A stretch of 57,265 nt of DNA from Xenorhabdus vietnamensis (GCF_002127535.1 NZ_MUBJ01000023.1:1-57265); one strand, 5' to 3'. Counted from the first letter of the stretch, positions 1-9,970 are shown. Program-made: numbers and translations. The notes: generated by a model from the sequence alone, not told the origin.

Positions 1-218
1 TTCTGACCATCATTAACGCAATGGTTAGAAATAGCCAAATATGGGATGAGTCTTACCATCAGTTGACTTCTTAAAAAATACGGTTGAAGACAGTTGCTCA
101 TTATCTCAACAGTCTTGACAGACTGAGCTACTTGTCAGGTTCACAGAGAGTCGGTACTACCTGTCAGTACATCTACTTATGGACTTCAACGACATAATAA
201 AATTCACATGACTCCTCA
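1..218. other. Non-coding sequence downstream of the IS110 transposase
   Basis: No convincing gene. In IS1111-type elements the 3' non-coding end carries a structured guide RNA, so this stretch may be what is left of that region. I could not fix a structure or the element boundary by eye. Confidence 0.3.
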
Positions 219-707
219 TTAAGGGATATAAACCGATTGTTGATTAACCAATGCCCAAGCAATCCTGGCATTCTTATTGGCTAATGCAACTACCGCCTTA
301 TTGATGCCACTACGCTCTATTAGACCTTTTAGCCAGCGCTGTAATTCATTACATTGTTCGTCAGGCCGCTTATTGAGTCTATACACGAAAGAACGGGCAT
401 CATGTATCAGTATTCCCCGTAAATAGGCATCTCCCCGTTTACTGACACCGAGTTGTCTGACTTTTCCCCCACTGCTATGTTCTTTGGGAACCAGCCTCAA
501 GTAGCTGGCAAAGTGGCAGCCATTTTTAAAATCTTTACCGTCACCCAGTGTTATTATCAGGGCTGAAGCTCCCAATGGCCCAACGCCCGGTAATGTTAAC
601 AGTCTGCGGGTATCTTCATGCTGGGTATTCAGATGGTCAAGACGCTTATCCAGTTCGTTCAGACGTTGCTGAAGGTCTTTCAGCTCAAACAACAATTCCT
701 GAAACAA
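219..707 (-). pseudogene. IS110-family transposase, C-terminal part (broken)
   Basis: C-terminal half of the same transposase. It has the helix-hairpin-helix motif LPGVGPLGASALI, the HSSGGKVRQLGVSKRGDAYLR block and the closing VVALANKNARIAWAL typical of the IS110/IS1111 family. The true junction with the N-terminal half is not its own ATG. Reading back past that ATG gives RIEALFQELLFELK, which joins the upstream ENELT after a one-base shift near 710-725. It would be translated only through frameshifting or as a separate fragment. Confidence 0.7.
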
Positions 708-1276
708 CGCCTCAATACGGTCAATTCATTTTCAGCATTTTCCAGATGTTCAGGTAAACATTGTTCTACCTTGTGAGCACTTTCAGGCATGGCAATGCCA
801 TATTCCAGCCCTAATCCGCGTATCTGGTTAATCAGCGCAGTTCGGTTTTTCATTAGACGCTGACGAACCCTATGCAAGCATTGAATATCTTGTTGTTCTA
901 TTGTTTTTTCCGGCACATACCGCATACCCGGTCGACTGTCAGCCTCCACAATAGCAATCGCATCATTTTTATCATTCTTACTGCCCATTCTGAAAGGTGC
1001 GACGTATTGAGGGCTAATTTGTTTAACTTCATGGCCAAACTGTCTGAACTGACGACCCCAATAATTGGCACTGTCACAGGCTTCCATCACTATCCTTGAT
1101 GGGGGCTGTTGGGCAATGAAAGCCGTCAGTTTTTCACGAGATACTATTTTGTTCTGAATAGGCTTCCCGGAGGAAGACACGATATTTAACTGAAAAACTC
1201 GCTTTGCCAGGTCTTCCGATAACTTGTTCCATTGGACACCTCTTCGTATTTTGCTGATGTATTCAGCATGGCTCAC
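680..1276 (-). pseudogene. IS110-family transposase, N-terminal part (broken)
   Basis: Encodes the DEDD-type catalytic half of an IS110/IS1111-like transposase. Visible family landmarks are DLAKRVFQLN near the start, VMEACDSANYWGRQF, GSKNDKNDA and a conserved EQQDIQCLHRVRQRL stretch. The first 20 or so residues of the open frame look unlike the family. A better start is the ATG at 1232 preceded by GAGGTG, reading MEQVIG, but that frame must shift before DLAK, so a second small indel probably lies near 1215. The frame is lost again near 705-725, where the protein continues in another frame (219-707). Two lesions make it a pseudogene. Confidence 0.7.
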
Positions 1277-1311
1277 TGAAGCCGGTTTGGGGAGGTGTCC
1301 ATTTCATTAGC

Positions 1312-2316
1312 TTACAGATAATATTGTTTATACCATTGAATAAATTGTTCTACACCGTCCGATACATGAGTAAAAGGTTTATAACCAGTTGCTTTAAATA
1401 GATCTTCAGTATCAGCCCATGTTGAATAAACATCGCCAGGCTGCATTGGAAGCATATTTTTAATTGCTTTAATACCTAAACTATTTTCTAGAGCTGTAAT
1501 GTAATCTATTAAATTTACCGGGGAACCATTACCAATGTTATATATTTTATAAGGTGCTGAGCTATTTGCTGGATTGCCGATTTTAGGTGTCCAAGAATTA
1601 TCAGAAATAGGTACAACATCAGAAATTAGGACAATACCTTCTACAATATCATCTATATATGTGAAATCACGGCTTAGCTGACCATTGTTATAAACATCTA
1701 TGGACTCATGGCTTAGTATTGCTTTTGTAAATTTGAATAGAGCCATGTCTGGTCTTCCCCATGGACCATATACTGTAAAGAATCTGAGGCCTGTAGTCGG
1801 TATTCCATATAAGTGAGAATAGCTGTGAGCCATTAACTCGTTAGCTTTCTTTGTTGCGGCATATAGTGAAATTGGATGATCTACGGAGTCAGCGGTTGAG
1901 AATGGAAATTGATCATTTAAACCGTAAACAGAACTTGATGATGCGTATACTAAATGATTAATATTATTATAACGACAACCTTCAAGGATAGTTAAAAATC
2001 CAGATAGATTGCTATCAGAATAAGAGTAAGGATTATCTAGAGAGTATCGTACACCAGCTTGAGCTGCCAAATGAATGACACGATAAAATTTGTTATTTTT
2101 AAATAACTCTTCAATTGAATTCCTGTCAGAAACATTCATGTATATAAATCTGAAATTCTTAAGATTAGACAAAACATTTAATCTTGATTTTTTTAAAGAG
2201 ACGTCATAATAATCATTGATATTGTCAATTCCAATAACATGGTTACCATTTTTTATTAATTTTTTTATTAAATGAAAACCAATGAATCCTGCTGCACCTG
2301 TGACTAAATATTTCAT
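1312..2316 (-). CDS. UDP-glucuronate 4-epimerase (NAD-dependent epimerase)
   Basis: 334 residues, an extended short-chain dehydrogenase/reductase. The N-terminal Rossmann motif is GAAGFIG (residues 8-14), followed by the IDNINDYYDVSLKKSRL stretch characteristic of UDP-glucuronate 4-epimerases. The catalytic Tyr-Lys pair lies in YAATKKAN, with the serine block YASSSSVYG upstream. Known members interconvert UDP-GlcA and UDP-GalA in the cytoplasm. It lies directly after ugd, which makes UDP-GlcA, so the pair would supply UDP-GalA for a polysaccharide. It is the last gene of the leftward operon. Other sugar epimerase activity cannot be excluded, but the N-terminal signature favours this one. Confidence 0.85.
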   Translation of the reverse strand: MKYLVTGAAGFIGFHLIKKLIKNGNHVIGIDNINDYYDVSLKKSRLNVLSNLKNFRFIYMNVSDRNSIEELFKNNKFYRVIHLAAQAGVRYSLDNPYSYSDSNLSGFLTILEGCRYNNINHLVYASSSSVYGLNDQFPFSTADSVDHPISLYAATKKANELMAHSYSHLYGIPTTGLRFFTVYGPWGRPDMALFKFTKAILSHESIDVYNNGQLSRDFTYIDDIVEGIVLISDVVPISDNSWTPKIGNPANSSAPYKIYNIGNGSPVNLIDYITALENSLGIKAIKNMLPMQPGDVYSTWADTEDLFKATGYKPFTHVSDGVEQFIQWYKQYYL

Positions 2317-2345
2317 AATAATTTAACTGTTATAGTTTATATAAA

Positions 2346-3515
2346 TCAATCATTTCCAAAAAGATCACGTGAATATACTTTTGATTCTACATCTTTTAAG
2401 TCTACACACATACGATTTGAAATAATAACGTCAGATATAGTTTTAAATTCATTTAAATCACGAATTAGTCTGGAATTGAAGAAGTTGTTTTCTTTCATCT
2501 CAGGTTCAAAAATTACCACCTCAATACCTTTGGCTTTGACTCGTTTCATGATTCCTTGAATTGAAGAGGCTCTGAAATTATCCGAGCCTGATTTCATAAT
2601 TAGGCGATAAACACCAACTATTTTGGGACTTTTACTGATGATCGAGTCGGCAATAAAGTCTTTACGCGTTCGGTTAGCTTCTACAATTGCACTAATAATA
2701 TTATTTGGTACTTCCTGATAATTAGCCAACAACTGTTTCGTATCTTTTGGTAGGCAATAGCCACCATAACCAAAAGATGGATTATTGTAATGATTACCAA
2801 TACGTGGATCTAAGCATACACCTTCAATGATTTGGCGTGAGTCCAGTCCTTTAGCTTCAGCATAGCTATCTAGCTCATTAAAATAAGCTACACGCATGGC
2901 GAGGTAAGTATTGGCGAAGAGTTTTATAGCTTCTGCTTCAGTAGAGTCTGTAAAGAGAACAGGAATATCTTTCTTGATTGCACCTTCGATAAGAAGATTG
3001 GCAAATATTTTTGCTCGTTCTGAACGCTCACCGACAACAATTCTGGATGGATAGAGGTTATCGTAAAGAGCACGGCCTTCACGCAAGAATTCAGGTGAGA
3101 AAATAATATTATCAGTTTGATATTTCTCTCTCATTTGTTTGGTAAAGCCAACAGGAATAGTTGATTTGATTACCATTGTTGCTGAAGGGTTGTATTTTAA
3201 TACGTCTGAAATAACTGATTCTACAGATTTTGTGTTAAAATAATTCGTTTTTGGATCATAGTCTGTTGGGGTGGAAATAATTACAAAATTAGAGTTCTCA
3301 TATGCTTCTTTCTTATCTAGAGTTGTTTCTAAATTAAGATGCTTTTCTTTAAGAAAAAAATCCATTTCTAGATCTTTGATAAAATTTTTTTTTTCTTTAA
3401 TGAAATTTATTTTTTCTTTATCAACATCTAAGGCAACCACTAGATTATTTTGAGATAAAAGTATCCCATTGGACAAACCAACATATCCTATACCAACTAT
3501 AGTAATTTTATACAT
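2346..3515 (-). CDS. ugd: UDP-glucose 6-dehydrogenase
   Basis: 389 residues, the usual length for the short bacterial Ugd. Oxidises UDP-glucose to UDP-glucuronate with two NAD+. The N-terminal NAD-binding motif is [11 protein letters not shown]. The substrate region has [10 protein letters not shown], and the catalytic cysteine lies in [15 protein letters not shown]. Its start overlaps the end of the upstream glycosyltransferase gene by eight bases, indicating translational coupling. With the following epimerase it forms a GlcA/GalA supply module. UDP-GlcA could also feed L-Ara4N lipid A modification, but the setting points to the polysaccharide. Confidence 0.93.
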   Translation of the reverse strand: MYKITIVGIGYVGLSNGILLSQNNLVVALDVDKEKINFIKEKKNFIKDLEMDFFLKEKHLNLETTLDKKEAYENSNFVIISTPTDYDPKTNYFNTKSVESVISDVLKYNPSATMVIKSTIPVGFTKQMREKYQTDNIIFSPEFLREGRALYDNLYPSRIVVGERSERAKIFANLLIEGAIKKDIPVLFTDSTEAEAIKLFANTYLAMRVAYFNELDSYAEAKGLDSRQIIEGVCLDPRIGNHYNNPSFGYGGYCLPKDTKQLLANYQEVPNNIISAIVEANRTRKDFIADSIISKSPKIVGVYRLIMKSGSDNFRASSIQGIMKRVKAKGIEVVIFEPEMKENNFFNSRLIRDLNEFKTISDVIISNRMCVDLKDVESKVYSRDLFGND

Positions 3516-4818
3516 TTTTGCTTTTCTCAGTATTATAATAGCCTAATTCTGTTAATTTATTTTTTATTTTATTCATATTATATGAATATCCTGCACCATG
3601 CAGACTATAGTTATAATATAAATAGTCTAGATATTCTTTTCTTGCTTTCTTAGTATGTGGAGTTTCTTTATTTATTAATATAGAATATATGGTTTTTTCT
3701 AAGTTAGCTAGGTTGGATTTTATCGCTATATCATCCTTGTCATAGATGGAATTACCAAGTAAAATCAATGGGCAATCAGTTTTAATAATATCTATGGCTG
3801 CACTAGAATTTATTGTTATTGATAATTTTGCTTTTTCAGCTAATTCGTGTACTCCACCTAAAACCATCTGACTATTACAATCTAAAATATAATTTTTATT
3901 ATCATTAGGATGTTTTTTAAATAGAATGCTTATATTAGGATTAACGTTACGAACACATTTCTCTATTTCTTTTATGAGGAGTTGATTCGATTTGATGTTA
4001 CTATGTATTAATATTTGTGTATCTTCCTCTAGTTGGAGAGGAACAAATATATAGTTAACAGGTAACTCTATTATAGATTTTCTATCATGATAGGAGCCAT
4101 TTTTAAATTGATTAATATGTCTCTTTATGTATTTCCTTATACTGAAACTATTATGTTGATATTTTAATAGAGTTGATGATCTAAATATTTTTTCTGTTTT
4201 TAGAAGTAGTAAAAAAATAAAAAAATGATATTTTGATTTTATTGAATTATGGTGATGTTCTATTGAAGCATTATTTGAATTATTAGATGATGGTATGTGA
4301 GATAAAAAAGAGAAATTCTTGATTTCAATTAAAGATGAAAATGCATTTACTCCTTTAGGATCTAAAATAGTTGTATTAGGTCTAAATAACCCCTGTTCAG
4401 TTACAATATAAGTTATGCTTAATATCTTACATATTTTTATAGTAAGAGCGTGATGCCATCTTAGATCATTATGAAGTAATACTAATTTAATATTGTGTCT
4501 TATTAGAAAATCTCTAATAAAAGAAACAAATTGACTCATATATTCAATTTCATTTAAATTTAATTCTCTTTTTTCTTGATGTTTTATTTTTGCTTTATAA
4601 ATAGAAGGGGTGTTTAGAACAATAATTTTATCTTCATTCGACGGTATAATGTTTTTTATTTCTTTATTTATATAATGGCAATCAAATTCATCTAAATAAT
4701 GGCTTATTGCAAATGAGGATAGTAATGCTATTTTTTTTCCACAGTATAAAGAAGCTATTTTACTATGTAAGTTTGAATACATAGGGTCTAAAGTTAGTAT
4801 ATTATTTGTTTTTTTCAT
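3508..4818 (-). CDS. Capsule-synthesis family glycosyltransferase (KpsS/KpsC-like)
   Basis: 436 residues, strongly A+T-rich. The C-terminal part looks like the capsule-synthesis family (KpsS/KpsC type): [18 protein letters not shown], then ILFKKHPND and, further on, a block ending [20 protein letters not shown]. Members with known activity are retaining beta-Kdo transferases, but many sit in other polysaccharide loci with unknown acceptors. There are no membrane segments, so it is probably a cytosolic or peripheral enzyme. The gene overlaps the upstream GT4 gene by 17 bases. The family assignment is fairly safe; the donor sugar is not known. Confidence 0.65.
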   Translation of the reverse strand: MKKTNNILTLDPMYSNLHSKIASLYCGKKIALLSSFAISHYLDEFDCHYINKEIKNIIPSNEDKIIVLNTPSIYKAKIKHQEKRELNLNEIEYMSQFVSFIRDFLIRHNIKLVLLHNDLRWHHALTIKICKILSITYIVTEQGLFRPNTTILDPKGVNAFSSLIEIKNFSFLSHIPSSNNSNNASIEHHHNSIKSKYHFFIFLLLLKTEKIFRSSTLLKYQHNSFSIRKYIKRHINQFKNGSYHDRKSIIELPVNYIFVPLQLEEDTQILIHSNIKSNQLLIKEIEKCVRNVNPNISILFKKHPNDNKNYILDCNSQMVLGGVHELAEKAKLSITINSSAAIDIIKTDCPLILLGNSIYDKDDIAIKSNLANLEKTIYSILINKETPHTKKARKEYLDYLYYNYSLHGAGYSYNMNKIKNKLTELGYYNTEKSKNV

Positions 4819-5839
4819 TGAATACCTTTATGTACTTCTTTTGCATTTCTTTTTGGGAAAAATCTTGATCTGCTAAATCAACTCTTGTTATTTTGATTCT
4901 CTGTTTCTGAGATAATTGTGACGAAAAAACTAGTTTTGAATTTAAACTCTCTACAGAACATACCGAAAATAAAGTCACATTATACTTTTCAAATTCTCTA
5001 TTTGCATCTATATCTGAAGCTATACAATAACAATTTGATAGTATAGCTTCCATTAAAGCTATTGATTTACCTTCTACGAGTGATGGTAATACAAATATGT
5101 CACCTGGATGAATAATGGAAAAAGGATCTTCTATCTCTCCCCAAAATTTACAGTTAATATTTCTTTCAATAGATAGATGATTTAATTTTTCTTTTTCATC
5201 ACCATTACCAACTATATTTAGTCTACAATGACTAGGTAAATTGTAGAATGCTTTTATTAACAAACCCACCTGCTTAGCTTTTACTAGTCTTCCTACATAC
5301 CAGAAGTTAAGTATGTGATTGTCTTCATTTTTATTCTTTCCATATATGGGAGTAATACAGCCATTATCTATATGGAATGATTTTATACTCCTTTTTTTTA
5401 ATCCTTCAGAGGCTGATAGAGAGGTTGTAATTACTTTTTCATTTCTTAATAGAAAATCATATATAAAATTGAATAGCCATTTAGGGAGTAACTTCCAATT
5501 ACTTCTGTTATTTATTGAATAATCATTATGTACTAAGAAAAATACCTTAATTGTAGGGACATGTTTTCTTATTATTTTCCCATAAATATAAGGAAATATC
5601 CCATCTGCAAGGATCACATCTGTGTTTCTTATTTCATTTAATATTTTACTCACGAGTAAAATATTAAATAGCATCCTATAACGAGATAGCTCTAGATTTT
5701 TTATAGATAGGTCGTATAATTGATCTTTTTTTCCTCGTAAAGATAATACATTCCATTTGTTATTTCCTTTTGATAATAAGTAGTGGACATAATTAGAACC
5801 ACAATGTATGTTATTAGCTATTAGTGAGGTTATTTTCAT
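4802..5839 (-). CDS. GT4-family glycosyltransferase
   Basis: 345 residues with a GT-B fold. The C-terminal domain begins at NFWYVGRLVKAKQVGLLIKAF, followed by LNIVGNGDEKEKL and the donor-binding region FVLPSLVEGKSIALMEAI with its Glu-x7-Glu pattern, typical of GT4 retaining transferases. It should add one sugar to the undecaprenyl-linked repeat unit on the cytoplasmic face of the inner membrane. It overlaps both neighbours by a few bases in a tightly packed operon. Donor and linkage cannot be predicted from sequence. Confidence 0.8.
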   Translation of the reverse strand: MKITSLIANNIHCGSNYVHYLLSKGNNKWNVLSLRGKKDQLYDLSIKNLELSRYRMLFNILLVSKILNEIRNTDVILADGIFPYIYGKIIRKHVPTIKVFFLVHNDYSINNRSNWKLLPKWLFNFIYDFLLRNEKVITTSLSASEGLKKRSIKSFHIDNGCITPIYGKNKNEDNHILNFWYVGRLVKAKQVGLLIKAFYNLPSHCRLNIVGNGDEKEKLNHLSIERNINCKFWGEIEDPFSIIHPGDIFVLPSLVEGKSIALMEAILSNCYCIASDIDANREFEKYNVTLFSVCSVESLNSKLVFSSQLSQKQRIKITRVDLADQDFSQKEMQKKYIKVFNEKNK

Positions 5840-7016
5840 ATTGTCTTTTTTGTGAAATTAAAATTATCAATGTTATAGAAATCCAAAAAATAGAATGCTC
5901 GAAATTTAGTTTTGTTATTAGTAAAGCCAAAATAGGAATGAAGTAATAAATCTTTCTTTTTAAGTTTAGAAAAATAAATATAAATAAAATTAGAGAGAGT
6001 ATTAATGAAACTGAAAAACTATATAATATAAAACCTATATCTGCTATTGTGGCATATTCTCTATTCATCTCATTAAGATTAGAGTTGTATATTTTATCTT
6101 CAATCAGGAAATATCCTTTTCCAATAATTAGATCCCACAAATCTCGGTCCAAAATTAGTCTAATAGTCTCTATTCTTAGCTTTAAGGTGTATTGGGCTCT
6201 AGATATAAATATATCAATAAGAGAAGGATAAACAATAGCTACTATACTTATAATACATAGCAATGTTAGTAGGATAAAATTATAGATTTTTACTTTTCTA
6301 ATATATATTTTTTGAATAATAATAATAAATATTAATACGAATAATATTTTCCCCACAGAAGAGTTGCATATTAATAAGCTTATCATAGATAAAATGAATA
6401 AGATGCTTATTTTTTTGCGTATAAGATATAAAGGTATTAATAATGATGAAAGAACTACAGCATATGTAGATGGCTCAACTAATAATCCTGTAGGCCTATA
6501 TAGAATAATTGAATTGGCAGTATTATGCCACACATTGATGTATCTGCTTTCTTCACCTGTAATAAACTTAACAATATCAACATAGTAACCGGTTGAATAA
6601 ATAACAATAGTTTGTATATAAAAAAATATTAAATGAACATTTAACACTTTGCTGATCACTTTTGCGATACAATCATGATCTTCCTTTATACGGAAAAGTG
6701 ATATTGAAATCATAAAATAATTTATTATACTTATAAATTTATTTATGGAATTATTTATTATTGTGTTATCCTTGAAGGAAGTAAATATATTGCTATTCTC
6801 AATAGAAAAAAGGATAAAACTTAGAGAAAGAAAAGATAATAATATTAACGATATTCCGAATATTACTTTAATAAATTTATAGTTAATATTATAGTTATTT
6901 GTTTTGCAATATATAAAGGATGAAAATGAGAAAAAAAGGGTTATAATATTAATATATGGATTGAAGCTGATTAAAGATGCAGATAATATTGATAGCGTTA
7001 ATAGTAATGTATTCAT
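5814..7016 (-). CDS. wzy: O-antigen/polysaccharide polymerase, Wzy-like membrane protein
   Basis: 400 residues, almost entirely hydrophobic, with about ten or more predicted membrane spans. A larger hydrophilic stretch around residues 140-170 (GEESRYINVWHNTANSIILYRPTGLLVEPSTYAV) is consistent with the periplasmic loop of Wzy proteins. Wzy joins repeat units in the periplasm. No enzymatic motif defines the family, so the call rests on topology, length and position beside a Wzx flippase and glycosyltransferases. It is extremely A+T-rich, as is usual for wzy genes. It overlaps the next upstream gene (GT2) by four bases. Confidence 0.72.
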   Translation of the reverse strand: MNTLLLTLSILSASLISFNPYINIITLFFSFSSFIYCKTNNYNINYKFIKVIFGISLILLSFLSLSFILFSIENSNIFTSFKDNTIINNSINKFISIINYFMISISLFRIKEDHDCIAKVISKVLNVHLIFFYIQTIVIYSTGYYVDIVKFITGEESRYINVWHNTANSIILYRPTGLLVEPSTYAVVLSSLLIPLYLIRKKISILFILSMISLLICNSSVGKILFVLIFIIIIQKIYIRKVKIYNFILLTLLCIISIVAIVYPSLIDIFISRAQYTLKLRIETIRLILDRDLWDLIIGKGYFLIEDKIYNSNLNEMNREYATIADIGFILYSFSVSLILSLILFIFIFLNLKRKIYYFIPILALLITKLNFEHSIFWISITLIILISQKRQYENNLTNS

Positions 7017-7822
7017 TTTTTATTTGTGTATTTTATAATTAATGCATGGATTATTCTTATCACTTTTATAAATATATTTTTTGAAATTGAACCAATTTTA
7101 AAATTTTGTTTGTTTATATCTTTAGCAAATTTATTTTGTGAATCTTTCTTTCTTGAAGAAATCCTATTTTCTGAAGTGGAGTATTCATATAAAGGTTCTT
7201 TAATATATGCAATTTTATATTTGTTTTTCATTCTTAATAAAAAATCATAGTCCTGACTGTATCTTATTTCATCATTATATTGAACTTCATCAAATAATTT
7301 TTTTTCCCCAAAAAAAGTTCCATGGCAGATAAAATTACCCCACCGCAATAATGTAGGATGAAAGTTTTCTACGAGAACATTCATAGGTTTTATATTACCA
7401 TTTATAAAGTATTGGCTAACACAAAAGTCATACCTTATAGTTTTTAATAGGAAATTGAATTGAATTTCTAATCTATTAGGTAAACTTATATCATCAGAAT
7501 CTTGGCGTGCAATGTAAGTTCCTGTTGCTAGTGTTAACATGCGGTTTAATGATTTTGTTAGTCCTATGTTTTTTTGTTTAATTAATATTATCCTATTATC
7601 TTGTCTGGCTAGCATCTGGCAAATATTAAATGTATTATCACTTGAACCATCATCACAGATTATTAGTTCGAAATTTTTATATGTTTGTGATAATATGGAC
7701 TTTATTGATTTTTCTATGCTTATTTCTGCGTTAAAAGCAGACATAATAATGGAGATCATAGGGGAGGAGTGATTTCTTTTAGAAATATAAAAAGAACCAT
7801 ACTGATCATTGATTTTTTCCAA
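7013..7822 (-). CDS. GT2-family glycosyltransferase
   Basis: 269 residues, a GT-A fold enzyme. The nucleotide-binding start is ISIIMSAFNAEISIEKSIKSI, followed by SQTYKNFELIICDDGSSDNT. The metal-binding DxD equivalent lies in ARQDSDDISLPNRLE. Further on, QDYDFLLRMKNKYKIAYI matches the acceptor/catalytic-base region of family 2. There is one glycosyl transfer to the growing lipid-linked repeat; the sugar cannot be told. The gene overlaps wzx by 17 bases upstream and wzy by four bases downstream. Confidence 0.83.
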   Translation of the reverse strand: MEKINDQYGSFYISKRNHSSPMISIIMSAFNAEISIEKSIKSILSQTYKNFELIICDDGSSDNTFNICQMLARQDNRIILIKQKNIGLTKSLNRMLTLATGTYIARQDSDDISLPNRLEIQFNFLLKTIRYDFCVSQYFINGNIKPMNVLVENFHPTLLRWGNFICHGTFFGEKKLFDEVQYNDEIRYSQDYDFLLRMKNKYKIAYIKEPLYEYSTSENRISSRKKDSQNKFAKDINKQNFKIGSISKNIFIKVIRIIHALIIKYTNKK

Positions 7823-9038
7823 TTTTATTACTCCGTTTTTCTATTTTATCATATGTTATTTTATAATCTATATAGAATAAAGTTCTAGCAATAGTTAAGG
7901 ATATTGCCCCACCAATTAATCCTAAAAAATAAATTAATATAATTGTTAATAAAGATGAAATTATAGATATTCTTAATGAAATATTTCGATATTCTTTATC
8001 TAATTTTTTAGGTATGAAATATCCTTGGCTATAGGCGTTAGCCATGCCTACGAATAATATACTTATAGATATTAAATAAATATAAATATTATCATTGTAT
8101 TGTGAGCCTAAAAATAAATTAATAATTCCTTTTCCGAGGAAAATTATGATTAATATAATAGGGGCTGCAATGATAATATTTATCCAAAGTATTTTATATA
8201 AGTGGTTTTTTTCTTCTCTTGCTAATATTGGATAAATTGCTTTGGATAATACATCTTGAAATGATGTTATAATACCACACAATTTTATCGCGACAATATA
8301 CTTTGCAAATTCTAACGGAGAGGATGTACTGCTTAGGTATATTGTTGGTATAGCATTATAAAAATTAGGGGCTAATATACCTATAAATATATTGTAACCA
8401 TCTTTTAATTGCTTTTTTAGTCCTTTTATTTTTAATATACTATATTTTTTTTTCGAATATAAAGTAAAGAACACGACTAATCCACATAATAGCATTGGAT
8501 AGCAAGTGCTTAACATTACTAATTCTATATAATTTTGGTTATTTATAAACAATAGTATTACTAGTAAATTGACTATTTTTCCAAAAAGTGAGATATATAG
8601 AATATATTGAGATTTAGATAATCCCTGAAAAAACCAAAAACAGACTAAAACATATCCTAAAAAATAAGGTACAGCGTAATATATTAACCATTTTGTCAAT
8701 ATTGTTTCAAGAAAACAATATGAATATATTACAGCTAATAGTGAATATATTATAGATAATAAAAATCTGACACTTTGGTTTTTGGTATAAATAATATTTA
8801 TTCTATTTTTATTATTTTTGTTCTTAGATATATCTCTGACCCCGGTATATTGTGCACCATAATCTATTATGGTATGGCCAAAGACTATAATTGTTAAGAA
8901 TAATAAATATTTTCCATATATATCAGCACCCATAGCTCTTGATAATATAGGCATTGTTATTATAGGTATTATTAATCCTAAAACATGAACCGTTGATAGA
9001 GTTAATATATTTCTTAATATTTCTTTTTTTTTATTCAT
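7806..9038 (-). CDS. wzx: Polysaccharide repeat-unit flippase, Wzx-like
   Basis: 410 residues with about 12 predicted membrane helices. The N-terminal region (LTLSTVHVLGLIIPIITMPILSRAMGADIYGKYLLFLTII) is typical of polysaccharide-biosynthesis/MOP-superfamily flippases such as Wzx. It would translocate the undecaprenyl-PP-linked unit across the inner membrane for Wzy. It begins ten bases after the ATP-grasp gene in the same operon. Confidence 0.85.
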   Translation of the reverse strand: MNKKKEILRNILTLSTVHVLGLIIPIITMPILSRAMGADIYGKYLLFLTIIVFGHTIIDYGAQYTGVRDISKNKNNKNRINIIYTKNQSVRFLLSIIYSLLAVIYSYCFLETILTKWLIYYAVPYFLGYVLVCFWFFQGLSKSQYILYISLFGKIVNLLVILLFINNQNYIELVMLSTCYPMLLCGLVVFFTLYSKKKYSILKIKGLKKQLKDGYNIFIGILAPNFYNAIPTIYLSSTSSPLEFAKYIVAIKLCGIITSFQDVLSKAIYPILAREEKNHLYKILWINIIIAAPIILIIIFLGKGIINLFLGSQYNDNIYIYLISISILFVGMANAYSQGYFIPKKLDKEYRNISLRISIISSLLTIILIYFLGLIGGAISLTIARTLFYIDYKITYDKIEKRSNKIGKNQ

Positions 9039-9048
9039 TATTATTCTT

Positions 9049-9942
9049 TTAAATCAATTTTCCTATTTCCAAATCGACATTTTTATTTTCTTCATTATTT
9101 AAGTCGTTATCCAATCCAGCGGCAGGAAAGAAAGTTAATTCCCCAAAGATTATATTACCACTATTTAAATAAAAATCTACTCTAACAAATGGAAAATTGG
9201 ATGACAGTTTCTTGCTATATTCAATTAATTTCTCATGGCCTATTGGCTTTTTAATAGGTTTATTCAAGCCCAAGTAATCCGAACCGTATGGTAGTAATCT
9301 CCATTCCAAATCGACAAAATAAAATTTAGGATTTCCTGTGTCTCTCTCGGTACAAATCATAATAAATTTAGGCTTACCATGGAAACAAAAAACTTTATAA
9401 TCTTCTGGTAGTTGTCCATTTTCTGTTTCTATATATTTCTCGCATATTATTTTCTTTTTGATATTTTTATAGTGTAGCTCCGCATAATTTTTCCAAAAAT
9501 CCTGTTTCATCCAGGTTTTTAATTTTCTTTCATGGCTATTTTTGTCTATATATTTTTTGTTTTCACATATTATATTATAGCCAGCTCCATGATTGCATTT
9601 CATAACAAATTTGTTAGGTAATAAATCCCAATCTATTTCTTCAACAGAATTCCACACTCCATAGATTTCGTTCAAAATTTCTGGATGACCTATTTTTTTT
9701 ATATATTCTCTTACAGAAAATTTATCTGCACATAATGTTATTAATGGATTATTATTATAAGTATTAAATTTTAGCCATTGTAATTTTTCATTAAAAGTTT
9801 CAGGCTGTTTTAGATTCAAGAATTTTTTGAATCGATCATAGAAATGTATTTTAGTTGCTAATAATGGAGAGATTGAACATACATGATAGACAAGTTTTTT
9901 AGCTATACTTCTGATGGTTATTTTCATAATAGTTTTTATCAA
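9049..9942 (-). CDS. TupA-like ATP-grasp family protein
   Basis: 297 residues. Recognisable blocks are PETFNEKLQWLKFN, LCADKFSVREYIKKIG, KFVMKCNHGAGYNIIC and IICEKYIETENGQLPEDYKVFCFHGKPKFI, diagnostic of the TupA-like ATP-grasp family, many of which are annotated as glycosyltransferases in surface-polysaccharide loci. The ATP-grasp fold usually forms an amide or similar bond, so it may attach a non-sugar substituent such as an amino acid to a uronic acid. That would fit a GlcA/GalA-containing polymer, but is inference. It is the first gene of the operon, about 30 bases after the ops element. Confidence 0.8.
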   Translation of the reverse strand: MIKTIMKITIRSIAKKLVYHVCSISPLLATKIHFYDRFKKFLNLKQPETFNEKLQWLKFNTYNNNPLITLCADKFSVREYIKKIGHPEILNEIYGVWNSVEEIDWDLLPNKFVMKCNHGAGYNIICENKKYIDKNSHERKLKTWMKQDFWKNYAELHYKNIKKKIICEKYIETENGQLPEDYKVFCFHGKPKFIMICTERDTGNPKFYFVDLEWRLLPYGSDYLGLNKPIKKPIGHEKLIEYSKKLSSNFPFVRVDFYLNSGNIIFGELTFFPAAGLDNDLNNEENKNVDLEIGKLI

Positions 9943-9970
9943 TATTATTTGGATATTTTCATATTATAGA

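Larger units (their letters stand above)
1..1301 (-). mobile_element. Decayed IS110-family (IS1111-like) insertion sequence
   Basis: A leftward transposase remnant with non-coding sequence on its downstream side. The protein resembles the IS1111 branch of the IS110 family, with a DEDD/RuvC-like N-terminal half and a helix-hairpin-helix plus Ser-containing C-terminal half. Exact ends are not established, because IS110 elements lack terminal inverted repeats and leave no target duplication; the limits given are approximate. The left side runs off the window. The right side stops just short of the polysaccharide operon's last gene, which ends at 1312. The broken reading frame suggests the element no longer moves on its own. 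Confidence 0.6.

Noticed and set aside
1..140. Short minus-strand open frame at the left edge
   Set aside because: About 40 codons running off the window, with no recognisable motif or ribosome site.
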